Source of the DNA: Allopusillimonas lactea
GTDB taxonomy: Bacteria; Pseudomonadota; Gammaproteobacteria; Burkholderiales; Burkholderiaceae_B
Assembly (NCBI RefSeq): GCF_021653995.1
Contig: NZ_JAJJOZ010000002.1
Location: 124,001-188,000 of the forward strand
DNA: 64,000 bases
Direction of reading: 5' to 3'
The position numbers and the translations under genes are program-made. The notes under the pieces are model-generated. The model was not told the origin of the DNA, made no database searches, and saw only the letters and a program-made list of their open reading frames with translations. Positions 1 to 8,976 of this stretch are shown here, in pieces (position 1 is the stretch's first letter; the number at the start of each line of letters is the position of its first letter).

Positions 1-254
1 ATCGAAATGGCCGGCGACAGGCCCTCGATCAAGTCCACGTCAGGCTTGTCCATCAGTTGCAGAAACTGGCGCGCATAGGCCGACAGGCTTTCGACGTAGC
101 GCCGCTGGCCCTCCGCGTACAGCGTGTCAAATGCCAGCGACGACTTGCCCGAACCCGACAGCCCCGTGACCACGACCAGCTTGCGCCGGGGCAGATCCAC
201 GGAGATGTTCTTGAGGTTGTGCGTCCGGGCGCCACGGATGCGTATCGATTCCAT
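1..254 (-). CDS. uvrA: UvrA excinuclease ABC subunit A, N-terminal part (cut by window edge)
   Basis: The reverse strand reads MESIRIRGARTHNLKNIS from an ATG at 254 and stays open to base 1, giving 84 codons. UvrA is the ATP-dependent damage-recognition subunit of nucleotide excision repair and acts with UvrB in the cytoplasm. The N-terminal Walker A is visible as GLSGSGKSS near residue 31, followed by the family hallmark YAEGQRRYVESLSAYARQF. The gene faces away from the MFS gene and lies close to ssb, an order common in Bordetella-type genomes. I looked for a LexA box in the divergent region 255-403 and found none. Only the 3' end, which is outside the window, is unknown. Confidence 0.96.
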   Translation of the reverse strand, partial: MESIRIRGARTHNLKNISVDLPRRKLVVVTGLSGSGKSSLAFDTLYAEGQRRYVESLSAYARQFLQLMDKPDVDLIEGLSPAIS

Positions 255-403
255 ATGCTTGCTGTCTGGCTCTGTCTGGCTGGTTGCGTGCGGGGATTTC
301 AAAAGGCCAACTTGTTACTATAACGCGCCGGGCCATCCATCGCCCGTGCCACCCTGGCCGGCACGCGCGCGGCGGGCCTTATGGTTTAATTGATCGTTCC
401 CTT

Positions 404-1612
404 ATGAGCACGCACAACTCCTCCTCCACGCAAAGGCCTCGCGCCAAACTGCGGCTTACGCCTACAGAGCGCCGGGCCAGTGTCATGCTGGCCATGCTGT
501 TTGCCGCCCGTATGCTGGGCCTGTTTCTGCTGACGCCGGTGTTCGCCGTGGTGGCGCAGACGCTGCCGGGGGGCAACGATGCCGCACGTGTCGGCCTGGC
601 ACTTGGGGCATACGGCCTTACCCAGGCTGTGATGCAGATTCCGCTCGGCATGGCGTCCGACCGCTACGGCCGCCGTCCGGTCATCATCTTCGGGATGCTG
701 TTGTTCATCATCGGCGGGGTCATCTGTGCGCTGGCCGAAAACATCAACTGGGTGCTTGCCGGGCGCATCATCCAGGGCCTGGGCGCCGTATCGGCGGCCA
801 TCACCGCCTGGGTGGCCGATGCCACCCGCCCCGAGGTGCGCACACGCGCCATGGCCATGGTGGGCGGCTCTATCGGCATATCCTTCGCCGTATCGCTTGT
901 GCTCTCGCCCATGCTGGTGGGCGAATTCGGCCTCTCGGGCCTGTTCTGGGCCATTAGCCTGCTGGGCTTCGCCTGTCTGTTGATCGCCGCCTTCGCGGTG
1001 CCGTCCGTGCCCCAGGCTGGCACGCCCATCGTGCAGGCCAGCCCGCGCGATGTACTCGGGCACACCGACCTGCTGCGCCTGAATTTCGGTGTGTTCTGCC
1101 TGCACTTCATCTTGATGGCGCTGTTCATCGTGGCGCCCGGCCTGCTTGAAAAGCTGGGTGGGTATGCGTCGTCCAGCCTATGGGAAGTCTACCTGCCTGT
1201 CATTTTGCTGTCCTTCGTGCTGATGGTGCCTGCGGTGTTCTACACCGAAACACGGCACGCCCACAAAGTCGCCCTTGAGATCTCGGTGGCGGCGCTGGTC
1301 GTGGTGCTGGCGCTCATGCCGCTGGCCAGCCAGAGCTTCCTGGCCATTGTTGTGGCCCTCATCGGTTTTTTTATCGCTTTCAATATTCTCGAAGCGCTGC
1401 AGCCTTCCCTGGTGTCGCGCGTTGCGCCGCCTGAATACAAAGGCTTGGCGCTGGGCTTCTATAACACGGCCCAGTCCCTGGGGGTTTTCCTGGGGGGCGC
1501 CACTGGCGGGCTACTGGCCGCGAGCGGCCGCAGCTCGGCGGTATTCCTGCTGGCCTCCGGCCTGGCTTTCGTCTGGTTTCTCACCTCGCGCGGCTTCCGT
1601 CAACCCAACTGA
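404..1612 (+). CDS. MFS transporter, drug-efflux-like
   Basis: This 402-residue inner-membrane protein has about 12 hydrophobic segments. The major-facilitator motif A appears as GMASDRYGRRPVI in the loop after the second helix, and a second copy-like loop lies mid-protein. Sequence style resembles the YajR/YnfM-type proton-linked exporters, but the substrate cannot be inferred. I chose ATG 404 (MSTHNSSSTQRPRAK). The open frame extends upstream to 284, but that extension is not hydrophobic, overlaps the uvrA promoter area and has no clear ribosome site. The gene lies between uvrA (divergent) and ssb (same strand). Confidence 0.85.
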   Translation: MSTHNSSSTQRPRAKLRLTPTERRASVMLAMLFAARMLGLFLLTPVFAVVAQTLPGGNDAARVGLALGAYGLTQAVMQIPLGMASDRYGRRPVIIFGMLLFIIGGVICALAENINWVLAGRIIQGLGAVSAAITAWVADATRPEVRTRAMAMVGGSIGISFAVSLVLSPMLVGEFGLSGLFWAISLLGFACLLIAAFAVPSVPQAGTPIVQASPRDVLGHTDLLRLNFGVFCLHFILMALFIVAPGLLEKLGGYASSSLWEVYLPVILLSFVLMVPAVFYTETRHAHKVALEISVAALVVVLALMPLASQSFLAIVVALIGFFIAFNILEALQPSLVSRVAPPEYKGLALGFYNTAQSLGVFLGGATGGLLAASGRSSAVFLLASGLAFVWFLTSRGFRQPN

Positions 1613-1782
1613 CCAGGCGGGGCTGTTTTGTCATGCGTGCTTGTACCAAGGCTGGTGGAAAGGCGCGGATTTATCGTCGATAATGATGCATTGGCCGGCC
1701 GTGGTTTTCGCCCGGTCTTCTTCAAATAGCCGTCGTGGTTATTGCGCGCGCCGGTTTTCCAGTTCTCATAGGTATTACTGTC

Positions 1783-2274
1783 ATGGCCTCAGTCAACAAA
1801 GTCATTCTCGTCGGCAACCTCGGCCGCGACCCCGAAGTCCGCTACAGCCCCGACGGCGCGGCTATCTGCAATGTTTCGATCGCCACCACATCGACATGGA
1901 AAGACAAGGCCACCGGCGAACGCCGTGAAGAAACCGAGTGGCACCGCGTCGTGTTCTACAACCGCCTGGCCGAAATCGCCGGCGAATACCTGCGCAAGGG
2001 CCGTTCCGTCTACGTCGAAGGCCGCCTCAAAACCCGCAAGTGGCAAGACAAAGAAACGGGGCAAGATCGCTTCAGCACCGATATCGTTGCCGACCAAATG
2101 CAGATGCTCGGCGGCCGTGAAGGCGGCGAAATGGGCGGCGGCGGTGGTGGCGGCGATTTCAACCAGGCACCTCCCCAGCGCAGCCAGCGCCCGGCGCAGC
2201 AGCAGCAACGTGGCGCCGCACCCCAGTCCGCCCCCGCAAACCTGGCCGACATGGACGACGATATTCCGTTCTAA
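1783..2274 (+). CDS. ssb: Single-stranded DNA-binding protein SSB
   Basis: The 163-residue protein starts MASVNKVILVGNLGRDPEVR, the classic SSB opening, and ends in the acidic tail MDDDIPF that recruits replication and repair partners. Between the OB fold (about 1-110) and the tail lies a flexible linker rich in Gly, Gln and Pro. It acts as a tetramer coating single-stranded DNA at forks and repair sites. An upstream in-frame ATG at 1735 would add 16 residues not seen in the family, so ATG 1783 is preferred. A strong terminator follows 59 bases after the stop. Confidence 0.97.
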   Translation: MASVNKVILVGNLGRDPEVRYSPDGAAICNVSIATTSTWKDKATGERREETEWHRVVFYNRLAEIAGEYLRKGRSVYVEGRLKTRKWQDKETGQDRFSTDIVADQMQMLGGREGGEMGGGGGGGDFNQAPPQRSQRPAQQQQRGAAPQSAPANLADMDDDIPF

Positions 2275-2332
2275 GGTAGCCCCGGGGCAGCGTCGCGAAC
2301 CAACCACCGGCGCGCCTTGGGCTTATGGTCTA

Positions 2333-2374
2333 CGCCCCAAAAATTGAACATGGCTTCAATTTTTGGGGCGTTTT
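2333..2374 (+). terminator. Rho-independent terminator after ssb
   Basis: A perfect 16-bp inverted repeat (2333-2348 and 2355-2370) with a 6-base loop is followed by TTTTGC. It sits just after ssb and just before the 3' end of the opposing SDR gene, so it may stop transcription from both sides, although the T-run is only on the plus side. Confidence 0.85.
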
Positions 2375-2424
2375 GCATGCAAAATGCGATAAAACGCCGT
2401 GCTGGGTGTACTTGAGCTTCATGC

Positions 2425-3186
2425 TCAGGTCATCAACCACCCGCCCGCCACATCCAGTATCTGGCCCGTTACAAACCGCGCTTGGTCTGACGCAAAAAAA
2501 ACGCAGGCGTCCGCAACCTCCTCAGGCGTGCCCAGGCGTTTCAGGGCTGTGACCTGTGCGACAGCATCGTTGGTTTCCTGGGATACCATTTTCAGCAAGG
2601 GCGTGCTGATGCGGCCGGGCGCCAGGCCATTGACGGTGATGTTGTATTCGCCCAGGTCAGCGGCCCAGTGCCGTGTCGCTCCGATCAGTGCCGCCTTGGT
2701 GGCGGCGTAATGGGCGGCGACGATATCGCAGTAGGCCTTGCCTGCCACGGACGACATATTGATGATGCGCCCTTCGCGCTTGCGCATCATGTCCGGCGCG
2801 GCGAGCCGGGTCATATAGAAGGCGCTGTTCAGGTTGACCGACACCACGGTATCCCATTCCTGCGGCGGCATCTCCCAGACCTTTAATGCCCTGCCGTTCT
2901 GTTTGGGCGAGATGCCTACGTTATTGACCAGGATATCGACGGCGCCAAGCTCTGCCTTGATGGCGGAAAAAGCCGCTTCGCATTCGGTAAATTCGCCAAC
3001 GTTGGCGCTTACGTACAGCACTTTGTGGCCGGCCGCCTTCAGTTCCGTTTCCAGGGCCTTGCCTGCACCGGCATTGGTGTCGACCATGCCCACGCGGGCG
3101 CCTTCGGTGACTAGGGCTCTGACGATGGCGGAACCGATGCCGCCCGCGGCGCCTGTGACCAGTGCAGTCTTATTCTCGAATTTCAT
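2425..3186 (-). CDS. SDR-family dehydrogenase (FabG-like)
   Basis: This classical short-chain dehydrogenase/reductase has 253 residues. The cofactor motif TGAAGGIG is near residue 11, NNVG near residue 88, and the catalytic Tyr-x3-Lys appears as HYAATK with an upstream Ser in INMSSVAG. The Asp in GMVDTN at the end of beta-2 points to NAD(H) over NADP(H). It is the last gene of the leftward ABC-transporter group (129 bases after livF), so it probably acts on the imported compound or a product of it. The substrate is unknown. The C-terminus DVAGGWLMT is typical of the family. Confidence 0.9.
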   Translation of the reverse strand: MKFENKTALVTGAAGGIGSAIVRALVTEGARVGMVDTNAGAGKALETELKAAGHKVLYVSANVGEFTECEAAFSAIKAELGAVDILVNNVGISPKQNGRALKVWEMPPQEWDTVVSVNLNSAFYMTRLAAPDMMRKREGRIINMSSVAGKAYCDIVAAHYAATKAALIGATRHWAADLGEYNITVNGLAPGRISTPLLKMVSQETNDAVAQVTALKRLGTPEEVADACVFFASDQARFVTGQILDVAGGWLMT

Positions 3187-3234
3187 GCTTCATCCTTGAT
3201 GTTCAGCGCGGTCCTGCCGATATGCCGGTTGCTC

Positions 3235-3260
3235 GCCGCCGCCGCCGCCGTCGCCGTCGC
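3235..3260. repeat. Short GCC/GTC trinucleotide run
   Basis: Five GCC triplets followed by GTC-GCC-GTC lie in the 129-base gap between the SDR and livF genes. It is non-coding on the assignments here. It is a simple repeat with potential for length variation but no evident function. Confidence 0.6.
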
Positions 3261-3315
3261 AAATGGTCATGATCGATGCTTGACTGGCTTCAGCATGTTT
3301 ACTTCCCGCTTGCTC

Positions 3316-4020
3316 TTAGTGGCCCAGATAGGCCTTTTTGATATGTGCGCTGCCCAGAAGCTCTTCACCGGTGCCCGTCATGACGATGGCGCCGTTCTCG
3401 AGTACGTAGCCGCGATCGGCCAGGCGCAGCGTCTTGAACACGTTCTGCTCAACAAGCAGTACAGTCACGCCGTGGTTGGTGATGTCGCGCACAATATCGA
3501 ACATCTGTTGCACCAGAATCGGTGAGAGCCCGAGCGAGGGCTCGTCGAACATGAGCAGCTTGGGATCGGCCATCATTCCGCGTGCGATGGCCACCATTTG
3601 CTGTTCGCCGCCCGACAGGGAGCCTGCCAACTGGTTCAGGCGCTCCTTGACCCTAGGAAAGAGTTGCAGCACCTCTTCCATTTTCTGGTTGACGATAGGC
3701 CGTGCCGAGCGTTTGAACGAACCCATGATGAGGTTGTCGCGCACGGTGAAGTTGGGAAACAGCTGCCGCCCTTCAGGAATCATGCTGATGCCGCTTTCCA
3801 CGATGTCATGGGTGTTTTTGCCGGCCAGATTCTGGCCTTCGAACTCTATGGTGCCCGACATGGCGGGAATAACGCCGCATAATGTTTTCAGCGTCGTAGT
3901 CTTGCCCGCGCCATTAGCGCCGATCAAGGTGACGATCTCGCCTTTGTTGACTTCAAAATTCAGGCCGTTGAGTATCTGTGTCTTGCCATAGCCCGAATGC
4001 AGATTGGAAACCTTAAGCAT
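3316..4020 (-). CDS. Branched-chain-type ABC transporter ATPase (LivF)
   Basis: This ATP-binding subunit of a HAAT-family importer has 234 residues and opens MLKVSNLHSGYGKTQIL. It has Walker A GANGAGKTT (about 37-45), signature SLSGGEQQ, Walker B LLMFDEP and the switch His in LLVEQN-type context, all intact. LivF pairs with LivG on the inner face of the membrane to drive uptake. The frame is open upstream to 4110, but the Met at 4020 fits the family length. It overlaps the livM-livG fusion gene by 8 bases, indicating translational coupling. Confidence 0.93.
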   Translation of the reverse strand: MLKVSNLHSGYGKTQILNGLNFEVNKGEIVTLIGANGAGKTTTLKTLCGVIPAMSGTIEFEGQNLAGKNTHDIVESGISMIPEGRQLFPNFTVRDNLIMGSFKRSARPIVNQKMEEVLQLFPRVKERLNQLAGSLSGGEQQMVAIARGMMADPKLLMFDEPSLGLSPILVQQMFDIVRDITNHGVTVLLVEQNVFKTLRLADRGYVLENGAIVMTGTGEELLGSAHIKKAYLGH

Positions 4021-5794
4021 CGGCGAACTCCTTGCCCAGATATGCTTCGATGACGGCCGGGTTCTCGACCACTTCCTTGGGTGGCCCACTGACCAGAACT
4101 TTGCCTTCATTGATGACGATGATCCGGTCGGACAAGGCCATGGTGGCCTGCATCATGTGCTCAATGAGCAAGATGGATACCCCCGAGTCGCGGATGCGGC
4201 GCAGCATCTTGACGGCTTTTTCCAGGTCCGCTGGGTTCAAACCTGCCATGACCTCGTCCAGAAGCAGGACCTTGGGGCGGATGGCAAGCGCGCGGGCGAT
4301 CTCCAGGCGCTTCATGCCGCCCACGGTCAGATTGCGCGCTTCGGTCTGCAGATACCGGGTCAGGTCGGTTTGCTCGGCGATCCGCAGGGCGACCTGTTCC
4401 GCCTCATCGCGATTGGAGGTGTTGATGAAGGCGCCCAGCATAATGTTCTCGAGCACCGTGAGCCCTGTGAATGGCTTTGCTGTCTGAAAGGTGCGGCCCA
4501 GCCCTCTATGTGCGAACTCGTCCGGTGTCTTGCTATGCACCCAGTTGCCTTCACGGTCGAGCAGCGAGACCGTGCCTTTGTCTGGCCGCAGAAACCCCGA
4601 CATCTGGTTGAAGACTGTAGTCTTGCCTGCCCCGTTTGGCCCGATGATCGCCAGGATCTCGTTCTGATACAGCTCCAGAGAGACATCATCGGTAGCCTTC
4701 AGGCCGCCAAAGCTCTTGAAGAGCCTGTCGGCTTTCAGCACCACTTGCCCACGGTTTATGACATGGCCACTGGCCATTTCTTCCTTGTGCTCAACCCGTG
4801 TGGGCCGGGTGCCCAGGTAGGGAAGCCTGTTCAGCATCCGTTCGATGCGGGGGCCAAACGCACCCGCCAACCCATGGGGAATGGTCAATACCACGACGAC
4901 CAGGATGATGCCGTAGACCAGGCCATGCATACCGTTGCCCACGGCGCTCAGCCAGCCGCGCGCAAGTTCCGCGACGGGTACGACGAGGAACGCGCCGGCA
5001 ATTGGCCCCGAGATGGTACCCAGCCCACCAATCAGCGCGAACATGGCGATCTGGATCGACAACTCCAGCGAGAAGGCAGAGGCAGGATCGACAAAAGTCA
5101 GGTAGGTAATGTGGAAGGTGCCGATGACACTGGTGAGCATGGCGGAAATCACAGCGGCCCGGATCTTCATCCTGGCCGTTGCGATGCCCACGGCCATGGC
5201 GGCGTCCTCGCGTTCGCGAATAGCAATAAGGTAGTGGCCCATGCGCGACTTGCGCACCATCCATGAGGCCCATACGACCATGACGAAAAGAAAGAACGCG
5301 ATGTAGACGTAGTTCATCTTTTCGCGGAACACGATCCAGGCCCAACCGATGTTAAGGGGCAGGCTGATGCCGCTCGAACCGCCCGTCCAGCTTTCTTCGT
5401 GGATCACGAGCAGACGCACCACCTCAAGGATGGCGATGGTGGCCAGGGCAAAGAAAGGCCCTTTCAGGCGCAAGGTGGGGTAGCTGATGATGACGGCCAC
5501 CGCGCCTGAGATGATGGCGCCGGCAAACATCCCCACCCAAGGCGTGATACCAAAGTTTTGGGTGAGCAGTGTGGCGGTGTACCCGCCTATGCCATAGAAC
5601 ACGGCGTGCCCGAGCGATAGCTGGCCGGCGTAGCCGCCCACGATATTCCACGCTACCGACAGGGCGGAGAAGACAAAAAGCAGGACAAATAGATTGGTCC
5701 AGAATGCGGTGCCCATGATCACAGGGATCAGGAGCATGATGGCCATCAGAATGACGCTGACATAGGCCTTGGGGCTGCGAAAGTCGGGAAACAA
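4013..5794 (-). CDS. Fused LivM permease - LivG ATPase of a HAAT ABC importer
   Basis: One 593-residue chain carries both subunits. Residues 1 to about 325 are a LivM permease with the typical GGYAGQLSLGHAVFYGIG stretch near 53. A linker (about 325-350) leads into a LivG ATPase with Walker A GPNGAGKTT at about 385-393, a signature region TVGGMKRLE near 490, Walker B VLLLDE near 509 and the switch His in IEH near 546. Permease-ATPase fusions are known in this family, though the separate arrangement, used by the second transporter in this window, is more common. It lies 12 bases downstream of livH. Confidence 0.93.
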   Translation of the reverse strand: MFPDFRSPKAYVSVILMAIMLLIPVIMGTAFWTNLFVLLFVFSALSVAWNIVGGYAGQLSLGHAVFYGIGGYTATLLTQNFGITPWVGMFAGAIISGAVAVIISYPTLRLKGPFFALATIAILEVVRLLVIHEESWTGGSSGISLPLNIGWAWIVFREKMNYVYIAFFLFVMVVWASWMVRKSRMGHYLIAIREREDAAMAVGIATARMKIRAAVISAMLTSVIGTFHITYLTFVDPASAFSLELSIQIAMFALIGGLGTISGPIAGAFLVVPVAELARGWLSAVGNGMHGLVYGIILVVVVLTIPHGLAGAFGPRIERMLNRLPYLGTRPTRVEHKEEMASGHVINRGQVVLKADRLFKSFGGLKATDDVSLELYQNEILAIIGPNGAGKTTVFNQMSGFLRPDKGTVSLLDREGNWVHSKTPDEFAHRGLGRTFQTAKPFTGLTVLENIMLGAFINTSNRDEAEQVALRIAEQTDLTRYLQTEARNLTVGGMKRLEIARALAIRPKVLLLDEVMAGLNPADLEKAVKMLRRIRDSGVSILLIEHMMQATMALSDRIIVINEGKVLVSGPPKEVVENPAVIEAYLGKEFADA

Positions 5795-5806
5795 GGCTCG
5801 CTCCTA

Positions 5807-6673
5807 TTATTCTGTGCCAAAGCCGAACAGACCGTTAGGCTTGACGACAAGTATCAAGAGGAAAATGCCGAAGTAGACGACCTCCTTCAGGTCGGGAGCG
5901 ATGTAATAGCCAGCCAACGTGTCAACGATACCGATGATCATGGAGCCGGCGACGGCGCCGTACAGGCTGCCCATGCCGCCCAGCACCACGATGACAAATG
6001 CGGTCAGAACAAAATAGGTGCCCACCGTCGGAAAGACGGGATACTGCGGCGCCAGCAAGCCTGCGGCGATCCCGACGAAGGCGGTGCCCAGCCCAAACGC
6101 GATGATATAGACATGCTTGACGTTCACGCCCATTAGCATGGCGGCATAACGATGCTGGGCCACGGCGCGCAGCGCGCGGCCAAGATAGGTGCGGTGCATG
6201 AATATATGCAGCAGTACGGCCAAGCCTATGGCTACCAGAAAGGTGAGGATCTGGCCCGAGACCATGGTATAGCCGCCGACAGAAATTGGCGTGATCCCGG
6301 TTTCGACGGATGCCCGAAACACGTTTGCCCCAAACACAACCAGTGCCAGGTTGAGCAGCATGGTGGACAGGCCGACCGTGGCGAAGATCTGTATGCTCTC
6401 GTCGGCGTCGAGCAGCGGCTCGATGATGACTTTCTGCGTGAGCGCACCCAGCGCAAACAGAATGATCGCTATGGGGACCAGGCCTGCATAGGGGTGAATT
6501 CCGATATTGGCGGCAAGCAGGTAAACCATATACATGCCGATCATCAGAAACTCACCGTGGGCAAAATTGACGACCCGCACGACGCCAAAAATCAGCGTCA
6601 GGCCGAGGCTGATGATGGTGTAGGCGCCACCCAACAGCAGTCCGTTGATGAGCAGCTGGATGAAGATATCCAT
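5807..6673 (-). CDS. HAAT ABC importer permease (LivH)
   Basis: This inner-membrane permease has 288 residues and about eight hydrophobic segments. It starts MDIFIQLLINGLLLGGAYTIISLGLTL and contains the LivH hallmark VVNFAHGEFLMIG near residue 35 and VVLGGMGSLYGAVAGS near 225. It should form the channel together with the LivM part of the fusion protein. It follows the solute-binding protein gene by 73 bases and precedes the fusion gene by 12, in one leftward operon. Confidence 0.93.
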   Translation of the reverse strand: MDIFIQLLINGLLLGGAYTIISLGLTLIFGVVRVVNFAHGEFLMIGMYMVYLLAANIGIHPYAGLVPIAIILFALGALTQKVIIEPLLDADESIQIFATVGLSTMLLNLALVVFGANVFRASVETGITPISVGGYTMVSGQILTFLVAIGLAVLLHIFMHRTYLGRALRAVAQHRYAAMLMGVNVKHVYIIAFGLGTAFVGIAAGLLAPQYPVFPTVGTYFVLTAFVIVVLGGMGSLYGAVAGSMIIGIVDTLAGYYIAPDLKEVVYFGIFLLILVVKPNGLFGFGTE

Positions 6674-6746
6674 GGCACAACCTCAAGTAATCAGAAAAAA
6701 CCAGGCATCCCGAAGGATGCCCATGTTTTTTAAAGCGCAGCGATCA

Positions 6747-7952
6747 TCATTGCTTATTGAAAATAGGCTTGCCCAGAGCGAGATCGGGAGGTGCAATAGT
6801 GACCAGTTTGTTATCCTGCCATTGCATCAGGTAGAACGTGGAGGCGTTGTTCTGGCCGTCTTCGCCGAATGAGAAGGCCCAGCCGTTGGCCGTGGTGCCA
6901 GGTGCTTTCTTGTATGCGAGGACGGCTTGGCGGATCTTGTCCGGGTTGGTGGATTTTGCATTGGCCATGGCTTCCAGAAAGGCTTTTGCGCCGACATAGT
7001 TGGCCAGGCTGTGACCCGATTGGGGCTCGGCGTTGTAGGCGGCCTTATAGGCGCTCAGGAACTCCTTGAGGCCGGGCGCGCCTGCGGGGTTGATCGATGC
7101 CTGCGGGAAGTCGAGATCGAACACGCCGTTGATGCCGGGCCCAACCGCCTTGGCAGTGTCGGCCAACGAATAACCGCCACCGGCGCCGATGATGATCTTG
7201 GGCTCGAAACCTGCTGCCTTGGCCTGGCTGAAGAACAGGATAGCGTCGTTCTGATATGCCGTGTGAAGCACGACGTTCACATTGGCGCCCTTGAGCCGCA
7301 GTATCAGGGATGATAGGTCAACGGTTTTGGCCGAATAGGGCAACACTTCGGCAACCTTGTAGCCCAGCTCGGCCGCGCGAGCTTTTTCGGTGGCTGCGAC
7401 GTCGGTGCCGTAGGGGCCATCTTCGTGGATGATGCCGATGACGATGTTGTCCTTGTTCATGCCCATGCCCGGGGCAATGGTTTCATGCAGCGCATTGACG
7501 ACGGAAACGCCATACAGCCCGGTATTGGGGTTGCTGCGGAACAGATACTTATAGCCCCGCGTCGTGATCTTGTGTGCTGTGGCCCCGAGCTCGAAATAGG
7601 GAATGCCTGCCAGCTCGGTGACGGGCGTTGCGGCATACGAAATACCCGAGGCGTAGCTGCCGAACACCGCCGCTACCCCCTGCGAGGTAAGCCGCTTGGT
7701 TTCGGATACAGCTTGCGTAGGATCAACGGCGTCGGCCTTGATGATATCGATCTTCTCGCCATTGAGCCCGCCGGCTTTGTTGACTTCGTTGACGGCGATT
7801 TCCAGTCCGCGGAAGCTTTCCTGACCCAGCAAGGCAAGGGCGCCGCTGAATGGATATACCGCACCGATCTTGACATCGGCAGACGCCGCGGTCGTCACGA
7901 GGACGCCACAGGTTGCGAATGCCAGCGCAAAGCTCTTCAACTTGATCATCAT
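6747..7952 (-). CDS. Periplasmic ligand-binding protein of the first HAAT importer
   Basis: This LivK/Leu-Ile-Val-binding-type receptor has about 401 residues. A signal peptide (MMIKLKSFALAFATCGVLVTTAASA) is followed by the mature start DVKIGAVYPFSGALALLGQ, which is typical of the family. The start at 7952 is chosen because AGGAG lies 7 bases upstream. A longer frame to 7994 would put 14 polar residues before the signal. The ligand cannot be read from sequence; family members bind amino acids, amides, aromatic acids and others. A palindrome at 8013-8025 lies about 60 bases upstream of the start. Confidence 0.92.
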   Translation of the reverse strand: MMIKLKSFALAFATCGVLVTTAASADVKIGAVYPFSGALALLGQESFRGLEIAVNEVNKAGGLNGEKIDIIKADAVDPTQAVSETKRLTSQGVAAVFGSYASGISYAATPVTELAGIPYFELGATAHKITTRGYKYLFRSNPNTGLYGVSVVNALHETIAPGMGMNKDNIVIGIIHEDGPYGTDVAATEKARAAELGYKVAEVLPYSAKTVDLSSLILRLKGANVNVVLHTAYQNDAILFFSQAKAAGFEPKIIIGAGGGYSLADTAKAVGPGINGVFDLDFPQASINPAGAPGLKEFLSAYKAAYNAEPQSGHSLANYVGAKAFLEAMANAKSTNPDKIRQAVLAYKKAPGTTANGWAFSFGEDGQNNASTFYLMQWQDNKLVTIAPPDLALGKPIFNKQ

Positions 7953-8012
7953 CTGCAGGCTCCTTTGTTCGTATGTAAGGTCAGCGAATTGCATCCCTAC
8001 GTTTGTCTCAGA

Positions 8013-8025
8013 ATATATGATATAT
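8013..8025. promoter_or_regulatory. Candidate GntR operator upstream of the binding-protein gene
   Basis: The 13-base palindrome ATATATGATATAT lies between the GntR gene and the solute-binding protein gene. Twelve of its bases recur, in the other orientation, at 8898-8909 in the divergent GntR/aroE-like promoter. Two copies flanking the regulator gene make it the best operator candidate for that regulator. The link is inferred. Confidence 0.5.
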
Positions 8026-8096
8026 GTTTATCAAAGGCACACCACCTCTTTCTTCATTCTAGTTATGGAGACATACCCGCGAATCGGGAGTTTCCC

Positions 8097-8831
8097 CTAG
8101 CGTTTGCGAGGAGCCTTTTTTGCACGGGCGGCGCCCGCCGGGGTGTCTGCAAGTACCTGCTCGGCTTCCCGCTCGGCCAGCCAATCGACCATTATTTTTC
8201 CACCCCACACCAGGTCTGCCTGAATCGCTTTTCTGGCCGCTTCGGGATCGTGTGCTTTAAGCGCATCAAGCACAGCCTCGTGGCGGTGCTTTCTGCCTGA
8301 GTAATCCAGGCCCGAGGTCTTTACGTGGAATATTTTCAGTATGGGGCCGGTAATCACCCAGAATGTCTCAACCGTGCTGATCAGCGTCGGCATACGGCTC
8401 GCTTCCAGGATGGCGAAATGAAATTTGCGATTCAGGTAACTGGCACGACCGGGGTTGGTTGAAGTCAGACTGATGAACTCGGCCTGTAGGGCCGTTAGAT
8501 CGTCGAGCTCTTTGGTGGTGATCTTGCGCGCGGCCTCGGCGGCACCCATGCCTTCAAGATGAAAGCGGATCTGCTGGATTTCGGCCAGGCGCGCCGAATT
8601 CACAAAGGGCACATAGACTGCGGTAGCCGCCTGCATTTCCAGCCCTTGCTCGCTGATCAGGCGGAAAATGGCTTCGCGCACCGGAGTGATGGAAACCCCC
8701 ATCTCGCGTGCAAGCTCGCCAATGACGAGCCGTTCGCCCGGCTCGTACTTTCCGTTAATCAGGGCCTCGCGTATCTGCTTATAAACCCTTATGGAAAGGT
8801 TTTCTTTCTGTATAGGCTTGAGACTGGGCAT
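8097..8831 (-). CDS. GntR-family regulator, FCD subfamily
   Basis: The 244-residue protein has an N-terminal winged helix (about 10-75, including LVIGELAREMGVSITPVREAI) and an all-helical FCD effector domain (about 85-225) with His-containing segments that usually hold a metal and an organic acid. It lies between the ABC importer (same strand) and the divergent aroE-like/GMC pair, so it most likely controls both and responds to a pathway intermediate. The C-terminus is basic (AKKAPRKR). Whether it represses or activates is not visible. Confidence 0.92.
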   Translation of the reverse strand: MPSLKPIQKENLSIRVYKQIREALINGKYEPGERLVIGELAREMGVSITPVREAIFRLISEQGLEMQAATAVYVPFVNSARLAEIQQIRFHLEGMGAAEAARKITTKELDDLTALQAEFISLTSTNPGRASYLNRKFHFAILEASRMPTLISTVETFWVITGPILKIFHVKTSGLDYSGRKHRHEAVLDALKAHDPEAARKAIQADLVWGGKIMVDWLAEREAEQVLADTPAGAARAKKAPRKR

Positions 8832-8896
8832 ACGAAATACATTGAAGAATTGATCAGATTTTATCCGTATTCAATTTGCAATACGAGAACACCGTT

Positions 8897-8910
8897 GTAT
8901 ATCATATATC
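8897..8910. promoter_or_regulatory. Second candidate GntR operator, divergent promoter
   Basis: GTATATCATATATC contains the reverse complement of the 12-base core found at 8013-8024. It sits in the 145-base gap between the leftward GntR gene and the rightward aroE-like gene, where an autoregulatory site would be expected. Confidence 0.5.
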
Positions 8911-8976
8911 TTCGTGGGGTTATGTGCCCAATCATGCTTGGGAGCACAATAATCAAATCTCAACAGGAGGCAAGTA

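Noticed and set aside
255..403. Possible LexA box in the uvrA/MFS promoter
   Set aside because: I looked for CTGT-N8-ACAG or a close variant and saw none; repeated TCTGGCT words here do not match.
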